DNA of 64,000 nucleotides from Rhodovastum atsumiense (GCF_937425535.1 NZ_OW485601.1:2773501-2837500), one strand, 5' to 3'. Shown: positions 26,150-35,789, counted from the first letter of the stretch. Numbers and translations are program-made. Notes: a model not told the origin generated them from the sequence alone.

Positions 26150-27355
26150 ATGATGGCGACGGCCCACCTGCTGATCCTGGCGATCGGGGCAACCGGCCTG
26201 CTGAGCATTCTCGCGGGCCTGCTGTCACGGCGCATCGGGGCGCCGTTGCTGCTGGTGTTTCTCGGCATCGGCATGATCGTCGGCGAGGCGGCACCCGGGC
26301 TGGTGTACGCCGATTTCCGCTCGGCCTACGTGATCGGCAGCGTGGCCCTGGCGGTGATCCTGTTCGATGGCGGGCTGTCGATCTCGCCGCGGCTGTTGCG
26401 GCTGGCATGGGGGCCGGCGCTGCTGCTGGCGACTGTGGGGGTGGCGCTGACGGCCGGCGTGGTCGGGGTTGCGGTCAAGCTGCTGATGGGCGCGCCGTCC
26501 TGGCCGGTGGCATTGCTGGTGGGGGCGACGATGGCGCCGACCGACGCGGCCGCGGTCGGCGCGCTGCTGCGCCGCGCCGGGGCGGTGCTACCCGAGCGGG
26601 TCCATGCCACGCTGGAACTGGAATCAGGGTTGAACGACCCGGCCTCGGTGTTCCTCACCCTGCTGCTGATGATGCTGATCCATCGTCCGGAATCGGTCGG
26701 CGCCGCCGATGGGATGCTGATGTTCCTGCAGCAGATGGGCGGGGGCGCGGCGCTGGGGGCGGGCGGCGGCCTGCTGCTGGTGGCCTTGCTGCGGCATGTA
26801 CCGGCCGAGGCCTCGCTGGTCATGGTGCTGGCGCTGGCCGGGGTGCTGACATTGTTCGGCCTGGCGCAGGTGCTGGACACCAGCGGCTTCCTGGCGGTCA
26901 CCGTGGCCGCGCTGATCGTCGGGCCGGCACATTTCCCGGCACGACCCGCCTTCGCGGCGTTCTTCGGCGGGCTGGCCTGGCTGGCGCAGGTAGTGCTGTT
27001 CGTCATGCTCGGACTGCTGGTCACGCCGGCACAATTGCTGCCGCTGATCGGCCCGATGGCGATGATGACGGCGGTGCTGATCCTGCTGGCGCGACCGGTG
27101 GCAGTGCTCGCCTGCCTCGCACCCTTCGGCTTCGCCGCGCGGGAGGTGGCCTTCATCTCCTGGGTGGGGCTGCGCGGCGCGGCGCCGATCTACCTCAGCA
27201 TCGTGCCGGCGATCGCCGATCCCCGCGGGCTGCGGCTGTTCGACAGCGTGTTCGTCGTCGTGGTCGCATCGCTGCTGGTGCAGGGCTGGACCATCGGTCC
27301 GGTCGCCCGCCTGCTTGGCTTCGGCCAGAGGGGCGGTCGTGGCGCGTGCGATTGA
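26150..27355 (+). CDS. CPA1-type cation/proton antiporter (NhaP2/CvrA-like)
   Basis: This 401-residue membrane protein has about twelve hydrophobic segments and the CPA1 core motifs GMIVGEAAPG, DGGLSI, TDAAAV and ESGLNDP; the last holds the ion-binding aspartate. It exchanges K+ or Na+ for protons in the inner membrane. It lacks the C-terminal TrkA_C/CorC domains of full-length NhaP2 proteins, so it may be less regulated. The start is the first of two adjacent ATGs. Confidence 0.83.
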   Translation: MMATAHLLILAIGATGLLSILAGLLSRRIGAPLLLVFLGIGMIVGEAAPGLVYADFRSAYVIGSVALAVILFDGGLSISPRLLRLAWGPALLLATVGVALTAGVVGVAVKLLMGAPSWPVALLVGATMAPTDAAAVGALLRRAGAVLPERVHATLELESGLNDPASVFLTLLLMMLIHRPESVGAADGMLMFLQQMGGGAALGAGGGLLLVALLRHVPAEASLVMVLALAGVLTLFGLAQVLDTSGFLAVTVAALIVGPAHFPARPAFAAFFGGLAWLAQVVLFVMLGLLVTPAQLLPLIGPMAMMTAVLILLARPVAVLACLAPFGFAAREVAFISWVGLRGAAPIYLSIVPAIADPRGLRLFDSVFVVVVASLLVQGWTIGPVARLLGFGQRGGRGACD

Positions 27356-27448
27356 TTGTACTACGAAACATTTCACTGTTCAGGAAGTCAGCATAATCCT
27401 ACACTCATAAGGAATGTTCCCTGATCAGATGAAGAAGGGGGCCACGCC

Positions 27449-28153
27449 TTGCGAGCACTTGCTGCCCTGGTTGCCATTCCCCTCATGCTGGCCGGCTGCG
27501 CGGAGCAGAAGGCGCCGCCGGCCCTGAGCGACGGTCTGGCCATGCAGCCCGCCAAGACCGACAGCGCGGCGGGCGACAACGCCAGCAACACCATCATCTA
27601 TCGTGCGCCGGATCTGGACGCCCGGCGCTACCGTGGCTTCGTCGTGCTGCCGGCCACCGTCTATGATGGCCCGGATGCCGAGTTCGGTGGCACCACCGAG
27701 GCGGAACGGCAGGAACTCGCCGGGGTGCTGACCTCCGAGTTCAAAAAGGCCCTGAGCCAGCACCGCCGGGTGGTCGACCGGCCGGGTCCCGACACCGTCA
27801 CCCTGCAGCTCACGCTCGGTGGCGTCGGCAAGACCAATGCCATCGGTGGTCTGACCCGGCTCACCCCGGTCGGCTTCGGGCTGATGGTGGTCAAGTCGGC
27901 GGCTGGCTTGCCGGCCAATTTCGTCGGTTCAGTGACCATCGGCGGCAAGCTGACCGAATCCGCCGGCGGCAAGGTGCTGGCCGGGTTCGTCACCAAGGAG
28001 AGCCCGCAGGCCTATGATCTGCGCACGGAGGCCGGCACGGTGATGACGGCGCGCCTGGCGATTGCCAAGGCCGCCCGGGATTTCGCCGCCGCCGCCGATC
28101 GGGTCGTCGAGGAGTCGCACCAGAAGACATCCGCGCGCGCCCCGGCCAGGTAA
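27449..28153 (+). CDS. DUF3313-type lipoprotein
   Basis: A 234-residue predicted lipoprotein with a lipobox-like LMLAGC close to the N-terminus. The body begins NTIIYRAPDLDARRYRGFVVLPATVYDG, which I associate with the DUF3313 family. A TTG start at 27449 is used, with GAAGAAGGGGG eight bases upstream; the nearby ATG 27429 is out of frame. It lies 50 bases upstream of the RND efflux genes on the same strand and may belong to their envelope-stress context. Confidence 0.7.
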   Translation: MRALAALVAIPLMLAGCAEQKAPPALSDGLAMQPAKTDSAAGDNASNTIIYRAPDLDARRYRGFVVLPATVYDGPDAEFGGTTEAERQELAGVLTSEFKKALSQHRRVVDRPGPDTVTLQLTLGGVGKTNAIGGLTRLTPVGFGLMVVKSAAGLPANFVGSVTIGGKLTESAGGKVLAGFVTKESPQAYDLRTEAGTVMTARLAIAKAARDFAAAADRVVEESHQKTSARAPAR

Positions 28154-28205
28154 CGTCGTCGCCATCGGCGGCGGGCCGGAGTCGTGGACCGGAGGGAGCC
28201 GTAGC

Positions 28206-29354
28206 ATGATGCAAGTCACCGTCCGCCTTGTCGGCGCGACCGGCCTGGCACTCCTGGCGGTGTTGCCCGGCGGCTGCAAGGACCGGAACCACTATGTTCC
28301 GCCGCCGCCGCCGAAGGTGACGACGATGCTGCCGGTGCAGCGCGAGGTCATCCAGTACCTCGAGGTCAACGGCTCGGTGGAAGCGGTCAATTCCGTCGAT
28401 CTGATGGCGCGGGTCACCGGCTTCCTGCAGGAGATCAACTACGCCGACGGCGCCATGGTGGCGCGCGGCACCTCGCTGTTCACCATCGAGCCCGAGCCGT
28501 ATCGCGCCAAGCTGCTGCAGGCGCAGGCGCAGGTGCAGGCCTCCGAGGCGGTGCTGAAGCACGCGCAGGAGGAATACCTGCGCCAGTCCACCCTGGGGAA
28601 GGACCAGTTCGCCTCGCAATCCAAGGTCGACGAGGCGATCCGCAACCGCGACCAGAGCAGCGCCGACCTGCAGAACAGCCGGGCGAGCCTGGAACTCGCC
28701 GCCATCGATTATTCGTACACCCATGTGCTGGCGCCGTTCGATGGCATCGTCACCCGCCATCTTGCCTCCATCGGTGCGCTGGTCGGCGGTGCCACCCCCA
28801 CCAGGCTGGCCAGCATCATCCAGCTCGACCCGATCTACGTCACCTTCAACGTCTCCGAGCGCGACGTGCTGCGCATCCGCCAGTCGATGGTCGAGCGCGG
28901 CATCAAGGTCACCGACCTCAGCAAGGTTCCGGTCGAGGTCGGGCTGGCCAACGAGACCGGCTATCCCCACGCCGGCGCGCTGAACTATGTGGCGCCCCTG
29001 GTCGATCCCGGCACCGGCACGCTGACCATGCGCGGCGTCTTCGCCAATCCCGAGCACACGCTGCTGCCCGGCTATTTTGCCCGGGTGCGCATCCCCACGC
29101 GCCGCGACGCCGCCGGGTTGCTGGTGCCTGACACCGCGCTCGGTGCCGACCAGGGCGGGCGCTACGTGCTGGTGGTCGGCGCGGATGGCGTCGTGGCACA
29201 GCGCTATGTGCAGACCGGCGCGCTGTCCGACGGATTGCGGGTGATCGAGACGGGGCTGCAGCCAGGTGACCGGGTGGTCGTTGCCGGGCTGCAGGCGGCC
29301 ATCCCCGGCAGCAAGGTCGAGGCCGTTCCCGGCACCGCCGCAACCGCTCGCTGA
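28206..29354 (+). CDS. RND efflux periplasmic adaptor subunit (membrane fusion protein)
   Basis: This 382-residue adaptor links an RND pump to an outer-membrane channel. It has a lipobox-like LPGGC near residue 22, a proline run, a biotinyl-lipoyl segment (VTGFLQEINYADGAMVARGTSLFTIEPEPYRAKL), a helical hairpin with repeated QAQA/Q, and a C-terminal beta-barrel region. It ends 27 bases before the pump gene. No TolC-like channel is encoded in the window. The start at ATG 28206 (two adjacent ATGs) has GGAGGG upstream. Confidence 0.9.
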   Translation: MMQVTVRLVGATGLALLAVLPGGCKDRNHYVPPPPPKVTTMLPVQREVIQYLEVNGSVEAVNSVDLMARVTGFLQEINYADGAMVARGTSLFTIEPEPYRAKLLQAQAQVQASEAVLKHAQEEYLRQSTLGKDQFASQSKVDEAIRNRDQSSADLQNSRASLELAAIDYSYTHVLAPFDGIVTRHLASIGALVGGATPTRLASIIQLDPIYVTFNVSERDVLRIRQSMVERGIKVTDLSKVPVEVGLANETGYPHAGALNYVAPLVDPGTGTLTMRGVFANPEHTLLPGYFARVRIPTRRDAAGLLVPDTALGADQGGRYVLVVGADGVVAQRYVQTGALSDGLRVIETGLQPGDRVVVAGLQAAIPGSKVEAVPGTAATAR

Positions 29355-29381
29355 GCGCGTCCTCCAGCCAGGGAGATCGCC

Positions 29382-32300
29382 GTGATCTCGAAATTCTTCA
29401 TCGAGCGCCCGGTGCTCGCGAACGTGCTGGCGATCGTGATGATGCTGCTTGGCGGCGTCGGCCTGTTCAGCCTGCCGGTGGCGGAATATCCCGACGTGGT
29501 GCCGCCGACCGTGCAGGTCACCACGCGCTATCCCGGCGCCAGCGCGCGCACCGTCATCGACACCGTCGCCCTGCCGGTCGAGCAGCAGGTCAACGGCGTC
29601 GAGAACATGCTCTACATGCAATCGACGGCGGCGTCCGACGGCACCTACACGCTGACCGTGACCTTCGCCATCGGCACCGACCTCAACTTCGCCCAGGTGC
29701 TGGTGCAGAACCGCGTCTCGGCGGCGCTGGCCGCGCTGCCGCAGGCGGTGCAGGCGCAGGGCCTGACGGTGCAGAAGAAATCCACCGCCATCCTGGAGAT
29801 GGCGACGCTGACCTCGACGGATCCGCGCCACGACAGCCTGTTCCTGGCCAACTACGCCACCATCAACCTGCATGACGAGCTGGCCCGGCTGCCCGGCGTC
29901 GGCAACGTCACCGTCTTCGGCGCCGGCCAGTACGCCATGCGCGTCTGGCTCGATCCCGACCGGCTGCAGGCGCGTGGCCTGAGCGCCAGCGACGTGGTCA
30001 GCGCCATCCAGCAGCAGAGCCAGGAAGTCACCGCCGGCCAGGTCGGTGCCCCGCCGGTGCCCACGGGCCAGGCGTTCCAGTACACGCTCGACATCAAGGG
30101 CCGGCTCGACGATCCGGCGCAGTTCGAGAACATTATCCTCAAGACCGGCCCCTCCGCGAGCGGCGTGCAGGTGACCCGGCTGCGCGATGTCGGCCGCGTC
30201 GAGCTGGGGGCGCAGACCTACAGCCAGTCCTTCACCGCCGACGGTCGGCCGGCTGCGGGCATCGCTATCTTCCAGACTCCCGAGGCCAATGCGCTCGACG
30301 TGGCGCGGCGCGTACAGGCCAAGCTGGATGAACTGGCACGCGCCTTCCCGCCGGGCATGCAGGTGACGATCCCGTTCAACACCACGAAATTCGTCAGCGC
30401 CTCGATCGACGAAGTCTACATGACGCTGATCGAGGCCGGGTTGCTGGTGCTGCTGGTGATCATGGTGTTCCTGCAGGACTGGCGCGCCACGCTGGTGCCG
30501 GCGACCACCGTGCCGGTCACCATCCTCGGCGCCTTCGCCGCCATGGCGGCGCTCGGCTTCAGCGTCAATCTCTCGACCCTGTTCGCCATCGTGCTGGCGA
30601 TCGGCATCGTGGTGGACGACGCCATTGTGGTGGTGGAAGGCGCCGCCCGCCACATCGAGGCCGGACTGCCGGGCCGCGAGGCGGCGACCAAGGCCATGAC
30701 CGAACTGTTTGGCCCGATCATCGGCATCACCCTGGTGCTGATGGCGGTGTTCCTGCCATCGGCCTTCCTGCCGGGGCTCACCGGCCGGCTCTACGCGCAG
30801 TTCGCGCTGGTGATCGCGGCGACCGCGCTGATCAGTGCCGTCAACGCCGCCACGCTGAAGCCGACGCAATGCGCCCTGTGGCTGCGCCCACCGGTGCCGC
30901 CGGAACGGCGTAACCTGTTCTATCGCGGCTTCAACCGCGTCTATGACGCGCTGGAGCGGGCCTATGCCGCGCTGATCGGGCGCATGGTCCGGCGCAGCCT
31001 GGCCATGGTGCTGGCCGCCTTCGTGCTGATGGGCGTCGGCTTCTACGGCTTCGCCCGCCTGCCGACCGGCTTCCTGCCGGTGGAGGACCAGGGCTATCTG
31101 CTGGTCGGCGTGCAACTGCCCGACGGCGCCGCGCTCGCGCGCACCGAGGCGGTGCTGCGGCAGGTGCAGCAGATCGCGCACGCCGTACCGGGTGTCGATC
31201 AGGTGATCAGCATCGCCGGCATCTCCGTGCTCGACAACAACGCCACCCTGGCCAATGGCGGCCTTGCCTATGTGGTGCTGAAGGACTGGTCGGTGCGCGG
31301 CGAGAAGCAGGGGTTGCGCGCGGTCTACGCCCAGCTCAGCCAGGGGTTGCAGGCCGTGGACGAGGCCGCGACCTTCATCCTGGTGCCACCGGCGATCCAG
31401 GGCATCGGCAATGCCAGCGGCCTGACCCTGCAACTGGAACTGCGCGACGGCAGCTTCGATCTCGGCAAGCTGCAGGGGCTCACCCGCACGGTGATCGCCA
31501 ACGCCCAGACCCAGTCCGGCCTGACCCATCTCGCCAGCCCCTTCCGCGCCGGCGTGCCGCACCTGGAAATCGAGGTCGACCGGGTCAAGGCGGAAAGCCT
31601 GCACGTGCCGGTCGGATCGGTGTTCCAGACGCTCGCCACCTATGTCGGGTCGTCCTTCGTCGACCAGTTCACCCGCTTCGGCCGCAGCTTCCAGGTCTAT
31701 GCCCAGGCGGACTCGACCTTCCGCCTGCGGCCCGCCGATATCGAACGACTCAGCGTGCGCAACGAGGCAGGGGAGATGATCCCGCTGGGCACGCTGGTGC
31801 ATATCCGTCCCTCGGTCGGGCCGGCGCTGATCAGCCTGTACAACCTGTATCCTTCCAGCACGATCATCGGCAGCCCGGCCCCGGGCTTCAGCACCGGTGA
31901 GGCGATGGCGCTGATGGAACAGGTCGCCACCGCGTCGCTGCCGCGCGGCGCCGGGTTCGAATGGACCGCGATGTCCTACCAGGAGAAGGCAGTCGGCAGC
32001 AGCATCCTCTACGCCTTCGGCCTGTCCATCCTGCTGGTCTATCTTGTGCTCGCGGGACAGTACGAAAGCTGGCTCGCACCGGTGTCGGTGATCCTGGCGG
32101 TGCCGCTGACCCTGCTGGGGCCGGTCTCGGTGCTCTCGGTGCTCGGGCTTGACAACAACCTCTACACCCAGATCGGGCTGATGCTGCTGATCGCGCTGGC
32201 CGCCAAGAACGCGATCCTGATCGTGGAGGTCGCCCGGCACGCCCGCCTGGTCGAAGGCAAGCCGATCCTGGACGCCGCGGTGGAAGGGGCGCGCACCCGC

Positions 32301-32510
32301 CTGCGGCCGATCCTGATGACCTCCTTCGCCTTCATCCTCGGCGTGCTGCCGCTGGTGCTGGCGACCGGGGCGGGGGCGAATGCGCGTATTTCCATCGGGC
32401 TCGCGTCATGCAGCGGCATGCTGGCCTCGACCTGCCTCGCCGTGCTGCTGGTGCCGTCGTTCTTCGTGGTGATGCAGCGGCTGGAGGAGCGGCGGCGCGC
32501 AGGCAAATAA
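29382..32510 (+). CDS. RND efflux pump inner-membrane subunit (HAE1/AcrB family)
   Basis: This 1042-residue pump is the usual AcrB length. It starts with MISKFFIERPVLANVLAIVMML, has twelve predicted membrane segments, and carries the proton-relay residues in GIVVDDAIVVVEGAARH (the DD pair of TM4) and in LAAKNAILIVEVA (the TM10 lysine). It should export hydrophobic or amphiphilic compounds using the proton gradient, with the upstream adaptor. Very large open frames on its opposite strand are codon-usage shadows. Confidence 0.94.
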   Translation: MISKFFIERPVLANVLAIVMMLLGGVGLFSLPVAEYPDVVPPTVQVTTRYPGASARTVIDTVALPVEQQVNGVENMLYMQSTAASDGTYTLTVTFAIGTDLNFAQVLVQNRVSAALAALPQAVQAQGLTVQKKSTAILEMATLTSTDPRHDSLFLANYATINLHDELARLPGVGNVTVFGAGQYAMRVWLDPDRLQARGLSASDVVSAIQQQSQEVTAGQVGAPPVPTGQAFQYTLDIKGRLDDPAQFENIILKTGPSASGVQVTRLRDVGRVELGAQTYSQSFTADGRPAAGIAIFQTPEANALDVARRVQAKLDELARAFPPGMQVTIPFNTTKFVSASIDEVYMTLIEAGLLVLLVIMVFLQDWRATLVPATTVPVTILGAFAAMAALGFSVNLSTLFAIVLAIGIVVDDAIVVVEGAARHIEAGLPGREAATKAMTELFGPIIGITLVLMAVFLPSAFLPGLTGRLYAQFALVIAATALISAVNAATLKPTQCALWLRPPVPPERRNLFYRGFNRVYDALERAYAALIGRMVRRSLAMVLAAFVLMGVGFYGFARLPTGFLPVEDQGYLLVGVQLPDGAALARTEAVLRQVQQIAHAVPGVDQVISIAGISVLDNNATLANGGLAYVVLKDWSVRGEKQGLRAVYAQLSQGLQAVDEAATFILVPPAIQGIGNASGLTLQLELRDGSFDLGKLQGLTRTVIANAQTQSGLTHLASPFRAGVPHLEIEVDRVKAESLHVPVGSVFQTLATYVGSSFVDQFTRFGRSFQVYAQADSTFRLRPADIERLSVRNEAGEMIPLGTLVHIRPSVGPALISLYNLYPSSTIIGSPAPGFSTGEAMALMEQVATASLPRGAGFEWTAMSYQEKAVGSSILYAFGLSILLVYLVLAGQYESWLAPVSVILAVPLTLLGPVSVLSVLGLDNNLYTQIGLMLLIALAAKNAILIVEVARHARLVEGKPILDAAVEGARTRLRPILMTSFAFILGVLPLVLATGAGANARISIGLASCSGMLASTCLAVLLVPSFFVVMQRLEERRRAGK

Positions 32511-32517
32511 GGGAAGG

Positions 32518-32665
32518 CAAGGGCTCCGCCCTTGACCCGCCAAGGGCCACAAGGCCCTTGGATCCCATTCTCGCTGCGCGGCACAGAGTATCGGGTTCCA
32601 AGGGCAACGCCCTTGGTGGAGGTCCAGGAGGCGAAGCCTCCTGGTGGGGCTCGGGGCAACGCCCC
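32518..32665. repeat. GC-rich palindromic intergenic repeat, copy 2 (compound)
   Basis: Five palindromes are packed between the RND pump and azlD: 32518-32534 (CAAGGGCTCCGCCCTTG), 32540-32561 (arms CCAAGGGCC/GGCCCTTGG), 32598-32616 (CCAAGGGCAACGCCCTTGG), 32624-32644 (arms CCAGGAGGC/GCCTCCTGG) and 32653-32665 (GGGGCAACGCCCC). CGCTGCGCGGCACAGA at 32572-32587 is the exact reverse complement of the core at 15765-15780. It probably also ends transcription between the convergent genes. Confidence 0.65.
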
Positions 32666-32671
32666 GACGCG

Positions 32672-32977
32672 CTATCCGCCCAGCATTTGCCGCAGCAGGG
32701 CCACCGTCGCCACCCCCACAGCCACGGTCGCCAGCAGCGGCAGCCGGAACGCCGCGAGCACGACGATGCCGCCGGCCAGCGCCTCGGCCGGGCCGGCGGC
32801 GAGGGCCGGCGCGATCACCGCCGTCAGCACCGCCGGTGGCAGGGCGTCGAGCGCCCGGCGCACCGGCCCGCTGTGCGGCAGCCGGGCCGCGACGAACAGC
32901 CCGGCGATCCGGGTCGCATAGGTGGCCGCGCCCATCAGCACGATCGCCGGCAGGGTCCAGGGATCACCGACCATCAC
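32672..32977 (-). CDS. azlD: Branched-chain amino acid export small subunit AzlD
   Basis: A 101-residue membrane protein with three or four hydrophobic segments and the family-like start TLPAIVLMGAATYATRIAG. With AzlC it forms the two-component exporter of the AzlCD/YgaZH type, which expels branched-chain amino acids or their analogues. Its ATG overlaps the AzlC stop by four bases (ATGA), giving tight translational coupling. Confidence 0.85.
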   Translation of the reverse strand: MMVGDPWTLPAIVLMGAATYATRIAGLFVAARLPHSGPVRRALDALPPAVLTAVIAPALAAGPAEALAGGIVVLAAFRLPLLATVAVGVATVALLRQMLGG

Positions 32978-33675
32978 CGTCGTGCCTTCTCAGGACCGAG
33001 CACGACGGCAGTGGCAATGCCGGCCAGGGCGCCGGCCGGGACATGCCAGCCGCCCGGCAGCGCCGCATGCGCCAGCACCGCGGTGATGCCGGCCGCCGCG
33101 ACCACCGGCCCGGTACGCCAGCCCTTCCAGAAGCTCAGGGCGAGGCCGAGGAACATCGCCGGAAAGGCGAAATCGAGGCCGTAGCGCGCCGGATCCTGGA
33201 TGGTGGCCCCCAGCACGGCCCCGAGCACGGTGGAAACCTGCCAGCAGAAGAACAGCAGCAGGCCCGCGCCAAACCAGAAGGCCGGGGTCAAGGGCTGCGA
33301 CAGCGCGCGGCGCTCGGCGACCGCCCAGATCTCGTCGGCCATCAGGTGCACCGCGACGAAGCGCAAGGGCCCGAAGGGACGGATGCGCCCGGCGATCGAA
33401 GCCCCCATCAACACGTGCCGCAGGTTGATCAGCAGCACCGTGCAGGCCAGCACGAGCAAAGGCGGCGGCGATTCCCACAACCCGATGGCGACGAACTGGG
33501 CCGAGCCGGCGAACACGATCGAGGACATCGCCAGCACGTCCATCGGCGTCAGTCCCTTGGCGACCGCCTGCTGCCCGAGCATCAGCCCGAACGGACAGGC
33601 CGCCAGCGCTGCCGGCAGGATGGCGAAGGCGCCGGCGTGCAGCTCGGCGAGGGGCGGGGCGGCGCGGCGCATCAC
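32974..33675 (-). CDS. azlC: Branched-chain amino acid exporter AzlC
   Basis: A 233-residue inner-membrane protein of the AzlC/YgaZ family with about five or six hydrophobic segments. Recognised stretches include LAACPFGLMLGQQAVAKGL, MSSIVFAGSAQFVAIGLW and NLRHVLMGASI. It overlaps the AraC-type regulator gene by four bases upstream and azlD downstream. The regulator-azlC-azlD order suggests local control of export. Confidence 0.88.
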   Translation of the reverse strand: MMRRAAPPLAELHAGAFAILPAALAACPFGLMLGQQAVAKGLTPMDVLAMSSIVFAGSAQFVAIGLWESPPPLLVLACTVLLINLRHVLMGASIAGRIRPFGPLRFVAVHLMADEIWAVAERRALSQPLTPAFWFGAGLLLFFCWQVSTVLGAVLGATIQDPARYGLDFAFPAMFLGLALSFWKGWRTGPVVAAAGITAVLAHAALPGGWHVPAGALAGIATAVVLGPEKARR

Positions 33676-34544
33676 GCGCGATAGCCGCCCGGCGCGACGC
33701 CGACGCGGGCACGGAAGGCGCGGTTGAGATGGCTCTGGTCGCAGAAGCCGCAGGCGGCGGCGACCTCGGCCGGTGCCTGTCCGCGGGCGAGCATCTGGCG
33801 GGCGGTGCGGATGCGGCGGTCGGTCTGCCAGGCATGCGGGGTGAGGCCGGTGGCCCGGCGGAAGGCCCGCACCAGATGGGTGCTGGAGAGTCCGGCGACC
33901 GCCGCCAGGGTGGCGAGGTCCACGCGCTCGGTGTGATGGGCGTCGAGCCAGTCGCGGGCGCGCGCCACCGCGTCGGGGGCGGAGGGCAGCCGTGCCGTGG
34001 GGCCGGCATCCTCGGCATGGCGGGCGACGATCCAGCCATAGGCTTCGAGCAGCGCCTCGTCGGCGGCGAGCGGCGGGGCGGCGGCTTCCAGCAAAAGATG
34101 GGCACGGCGCAGCAGCGCGTAGCCCTGCGGGTCCTGCACCACGGCGTCGCGGAAGCGCGGGATGGCCATCCGCCGCCCCTGCCGTTCGGAGGCGACGGCG
34201 CGCAGCAACTGCTCGGAGGGATAGGTCATGCGATAGGCGTAGCCGTCCTCCGCGGGGGCGCCGTCATGCACCTCGCCGGGATTGACCAGGCAGAGGCTGC
34301 CGGCGGTGGCGAGATGGCGCACGCCGCCGAGATGGAACGCCTCGCAGCCGGCCTCGATGACGCCGATCACGAAGGTGTCGTGGGTGTGCGGCAGGTAGCG
34401 GTGGCGGCGGAACAGCGCGGTCAGGCATTCCAGGCTGCCATGGCGCTGCTCGCGCCAGAGGCGGGCGCGGTCGGTGGCGGCGAGCGTGCCCCCGGCACCG
34501 ACCGCGCCGTGCTGGTCCGTCAGGTGCTGGATCCTTGCCGACAT
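33672..34544 (-). CDS. AraC family transcriptional regulator (AraC_N cupin type)
   Basis: A 290-residue regulator with an N-terminal cupin-like effector domain (HTHDTFVIGVIEAG) and a C-terminal double helix-turn-helix. HTH1 reads LATLAAVAGLSSTHLVRAFRRATGLTPH and HTH2 reads PAEVAAACGFCDQSHLNRAFRARVGVAPGGYR, the AraC signature. It is the first gene of the azlCD operon and probably controls it in response to an amino acid or analogue. The start is supported only by frame and length. Confidence 0.85.
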   Translation of the reverse strand: MSARIQHLTDQHGAVGAGGTLAATDRARLWREQRHGSLECLTALFRRHRYLPHTHDTFVIGVIEAGCEAFHLGGVRHLATAGSLCLVNPGEVHDGAPAEDGYAYRMTYPSEQLLRAVASERQGRRMAIPRFRDAVVQDPQGYALLRRAHLLLEAAAPPLAADEALLEAYGWIVARHAEDAGPTARLPSAPDAVARARDWLDAHHTERVDLATLAAVAGLSSTHLVRAFRRATGLTPHAWQTDRRIRTARQMLARGQAPAEVAAACGFCDQSHLNRAFRARVGVAPGGYRA

Positions 34545-34723
34545 GCGGCGGAGATTAGGCCGGGTGGCGGCACCCGGTCTTGGACGAAATTGCGCGCCGG
34601 GCGCGGGGCGGCCACCGCGGCGGGCAGTGCATATGACAGATTGCTGAAGCGACCAGCCGATGGATCGACGTTCCCTGCTGGCATCGTTACAGCTTGTTAC
34701 GATCAGAACGGAGGGCAGGACCC

Positions 34724-34984
34724 ATGACTGACAACGACCGTCGGTTGCTCGAGGCCACCGCTGGCGCGATCAAGCTGTTGCTGGACGCCGTGGTGCGCAA
34801 TCGCATCACCCTGGTCGATCAGGTCCAGGCGCAGGCGCTCAGCGCGGAGATCGCCGCCGTGCTCACACGTGCGCATGCGGTTCCTGAAGCGGTGCCGCTT
34901 CCTCCGCCCGAGTTGCCACCAGCGCCCCCCGCCTTCGCCCGCTGGCGGGTGGGGGCCTGGATGTTCCATCGGCTGCGGGGATAA
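34724..34984 (+). CDS. Small hypothetical protein with proline-rich tail
   Basis: An 86-residue reading frame starting MTDNDRRLLEATAGAIKLLLDAVV, with a well-placed GGAGGGCAGG about five bases upstream of ATG 34724. The first half is probably helical, and the second half is proline-rich (PLPPPELPPAPPAF) and ends WRVGAWMFHRLRG. I do not recognise a family. It stands between the divergent regulator and a convergent TerB-like gene. Confidence 0.5.
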   Translation: MTDNDRRLLEATAGAIKLLLDAVVRNRITLVDQVQAQALSAEIAAVLTRAHAVPEAVPLPPPELPPAPPAFARWRVGAWMFHRLRG

Positions 34985-35012
34985 GGCCGGGCGCGCGCGC
35001 CGGCGGGGTGCC

Positions 35013-35789
35013 TCAGGTGGCCGGACGCGATGCCGCGTCGGCCTGCCGGTCGAGATGCGCCACCAGGGCGTCGGGCAATTTCAACCGGTGCGCGAGCGCC
35101 TGCAGGTAGGCGCGTTCGGACAGTTCGTCTGGATTCACCGCGAGGCGGGAGATCAGGTAGAGTTCGGCGGCCTGTTCGGGGGTGCGGGCGGCCGCGGCGA
35201 CCTCGCTGACCCCGATGGGGGCGTCCAGCGTGTCGAAGACGAAGGCCTTCGCCTCGGCGTCCAGCCCGGCCTTTTCCACCTGTTCGAAGATGCGGGCCCG
35301 TTCCTCGGCGTCGATATGGCCATCCGCGCGGGCGGCGCCGATCATGGCCCGGATCAGCGACAATTCGAATGGCTCGCCGCCGGCCGCCTGGGTGGTGGCC
35401 GGCAGGAAACGCGGCTCAAGGGTTTCCACGTCGCGCGCGGTGGCCGGGGCGGCGGTGCCGGGGGCCTGGCCGGCCTGCCAGTTCTGCCAGGCACGGTGCG
35501 CGAGGGCGCCGAGCACCGCGGCACCACCGTGGCTCAGCAGTCCCTTGGTGCGCTTGCCGGTCTTTTTGCCGAGCAGAACGCCCAGCAACCCGCCGGCCGC
35601 GGTGCCGCCGACGAAGCCACCTCCGCTGCCGAGTACCTGCTTGGCGAGATCCGCCAGTCCTCCGCCCGTGCCCGTGGCGGGTGCTGACGGAGTTCCCCAG
35701 GGAGAAGGGGGCTGGGCAGGGCGGCCCGGGACGGCGCCGGTCCCGCCGGGGCCGAGAAAACGGTCGAGGAGGGCTTTCGCGTCGATCAT
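35013..35789 (-). CDS. DUF533/TerB-like protein with glycine-rich membrane-associated segment
   Basis: This protein of about 258 residues has a Gly/Pro-rich N-terminus, a hydrophobic glycine-rich stretch (GGGFVGGTAAGGLLGVLLGKKTGKR) and a C-terminal TerB-like acidic helical domain (ARADGHIDAEERARIFEQV). This is the YebE/DUF533 architecture. Function is unknown in general. The start could be ATG 35798 or 35789; the second begins MIDAKALLDRFLG as in DUF533 proteins and is used here. A second TerB-fold gene lies at 20908. Confidence 0.75.
   Translation of the reverse strand: MIDAKALLDRFLGPGGTGAVPGRPAQPPSPWGTPSAPATGTGGGLADLAKQVLGSGGGFVGGTAAGGLLGVLLGKKTGKRTKGLLSHGGAAVLGALAHRAWQNWQAGQAPGTAAPATARDVETLEPRFLPATTQAAGGEPFELSLIRAMIGAARADGHIDAEERARIFEQVEKAGLDAEAKAFVFDTLDAPIGVSEVAAAARTPEQAAELYLISRLAVNPDELSERAYLQALAHRLKLPDALVAHLDRQADAASRPAT

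Noticed and set aside
27990-32240. 1416-codon open frame on the - strand
   Set aside because: It runs antisense through the RND adaptor and pump, is rich in Gln/Arg/His from mirrored GC-biased codons and has no domain; it is a shadow.
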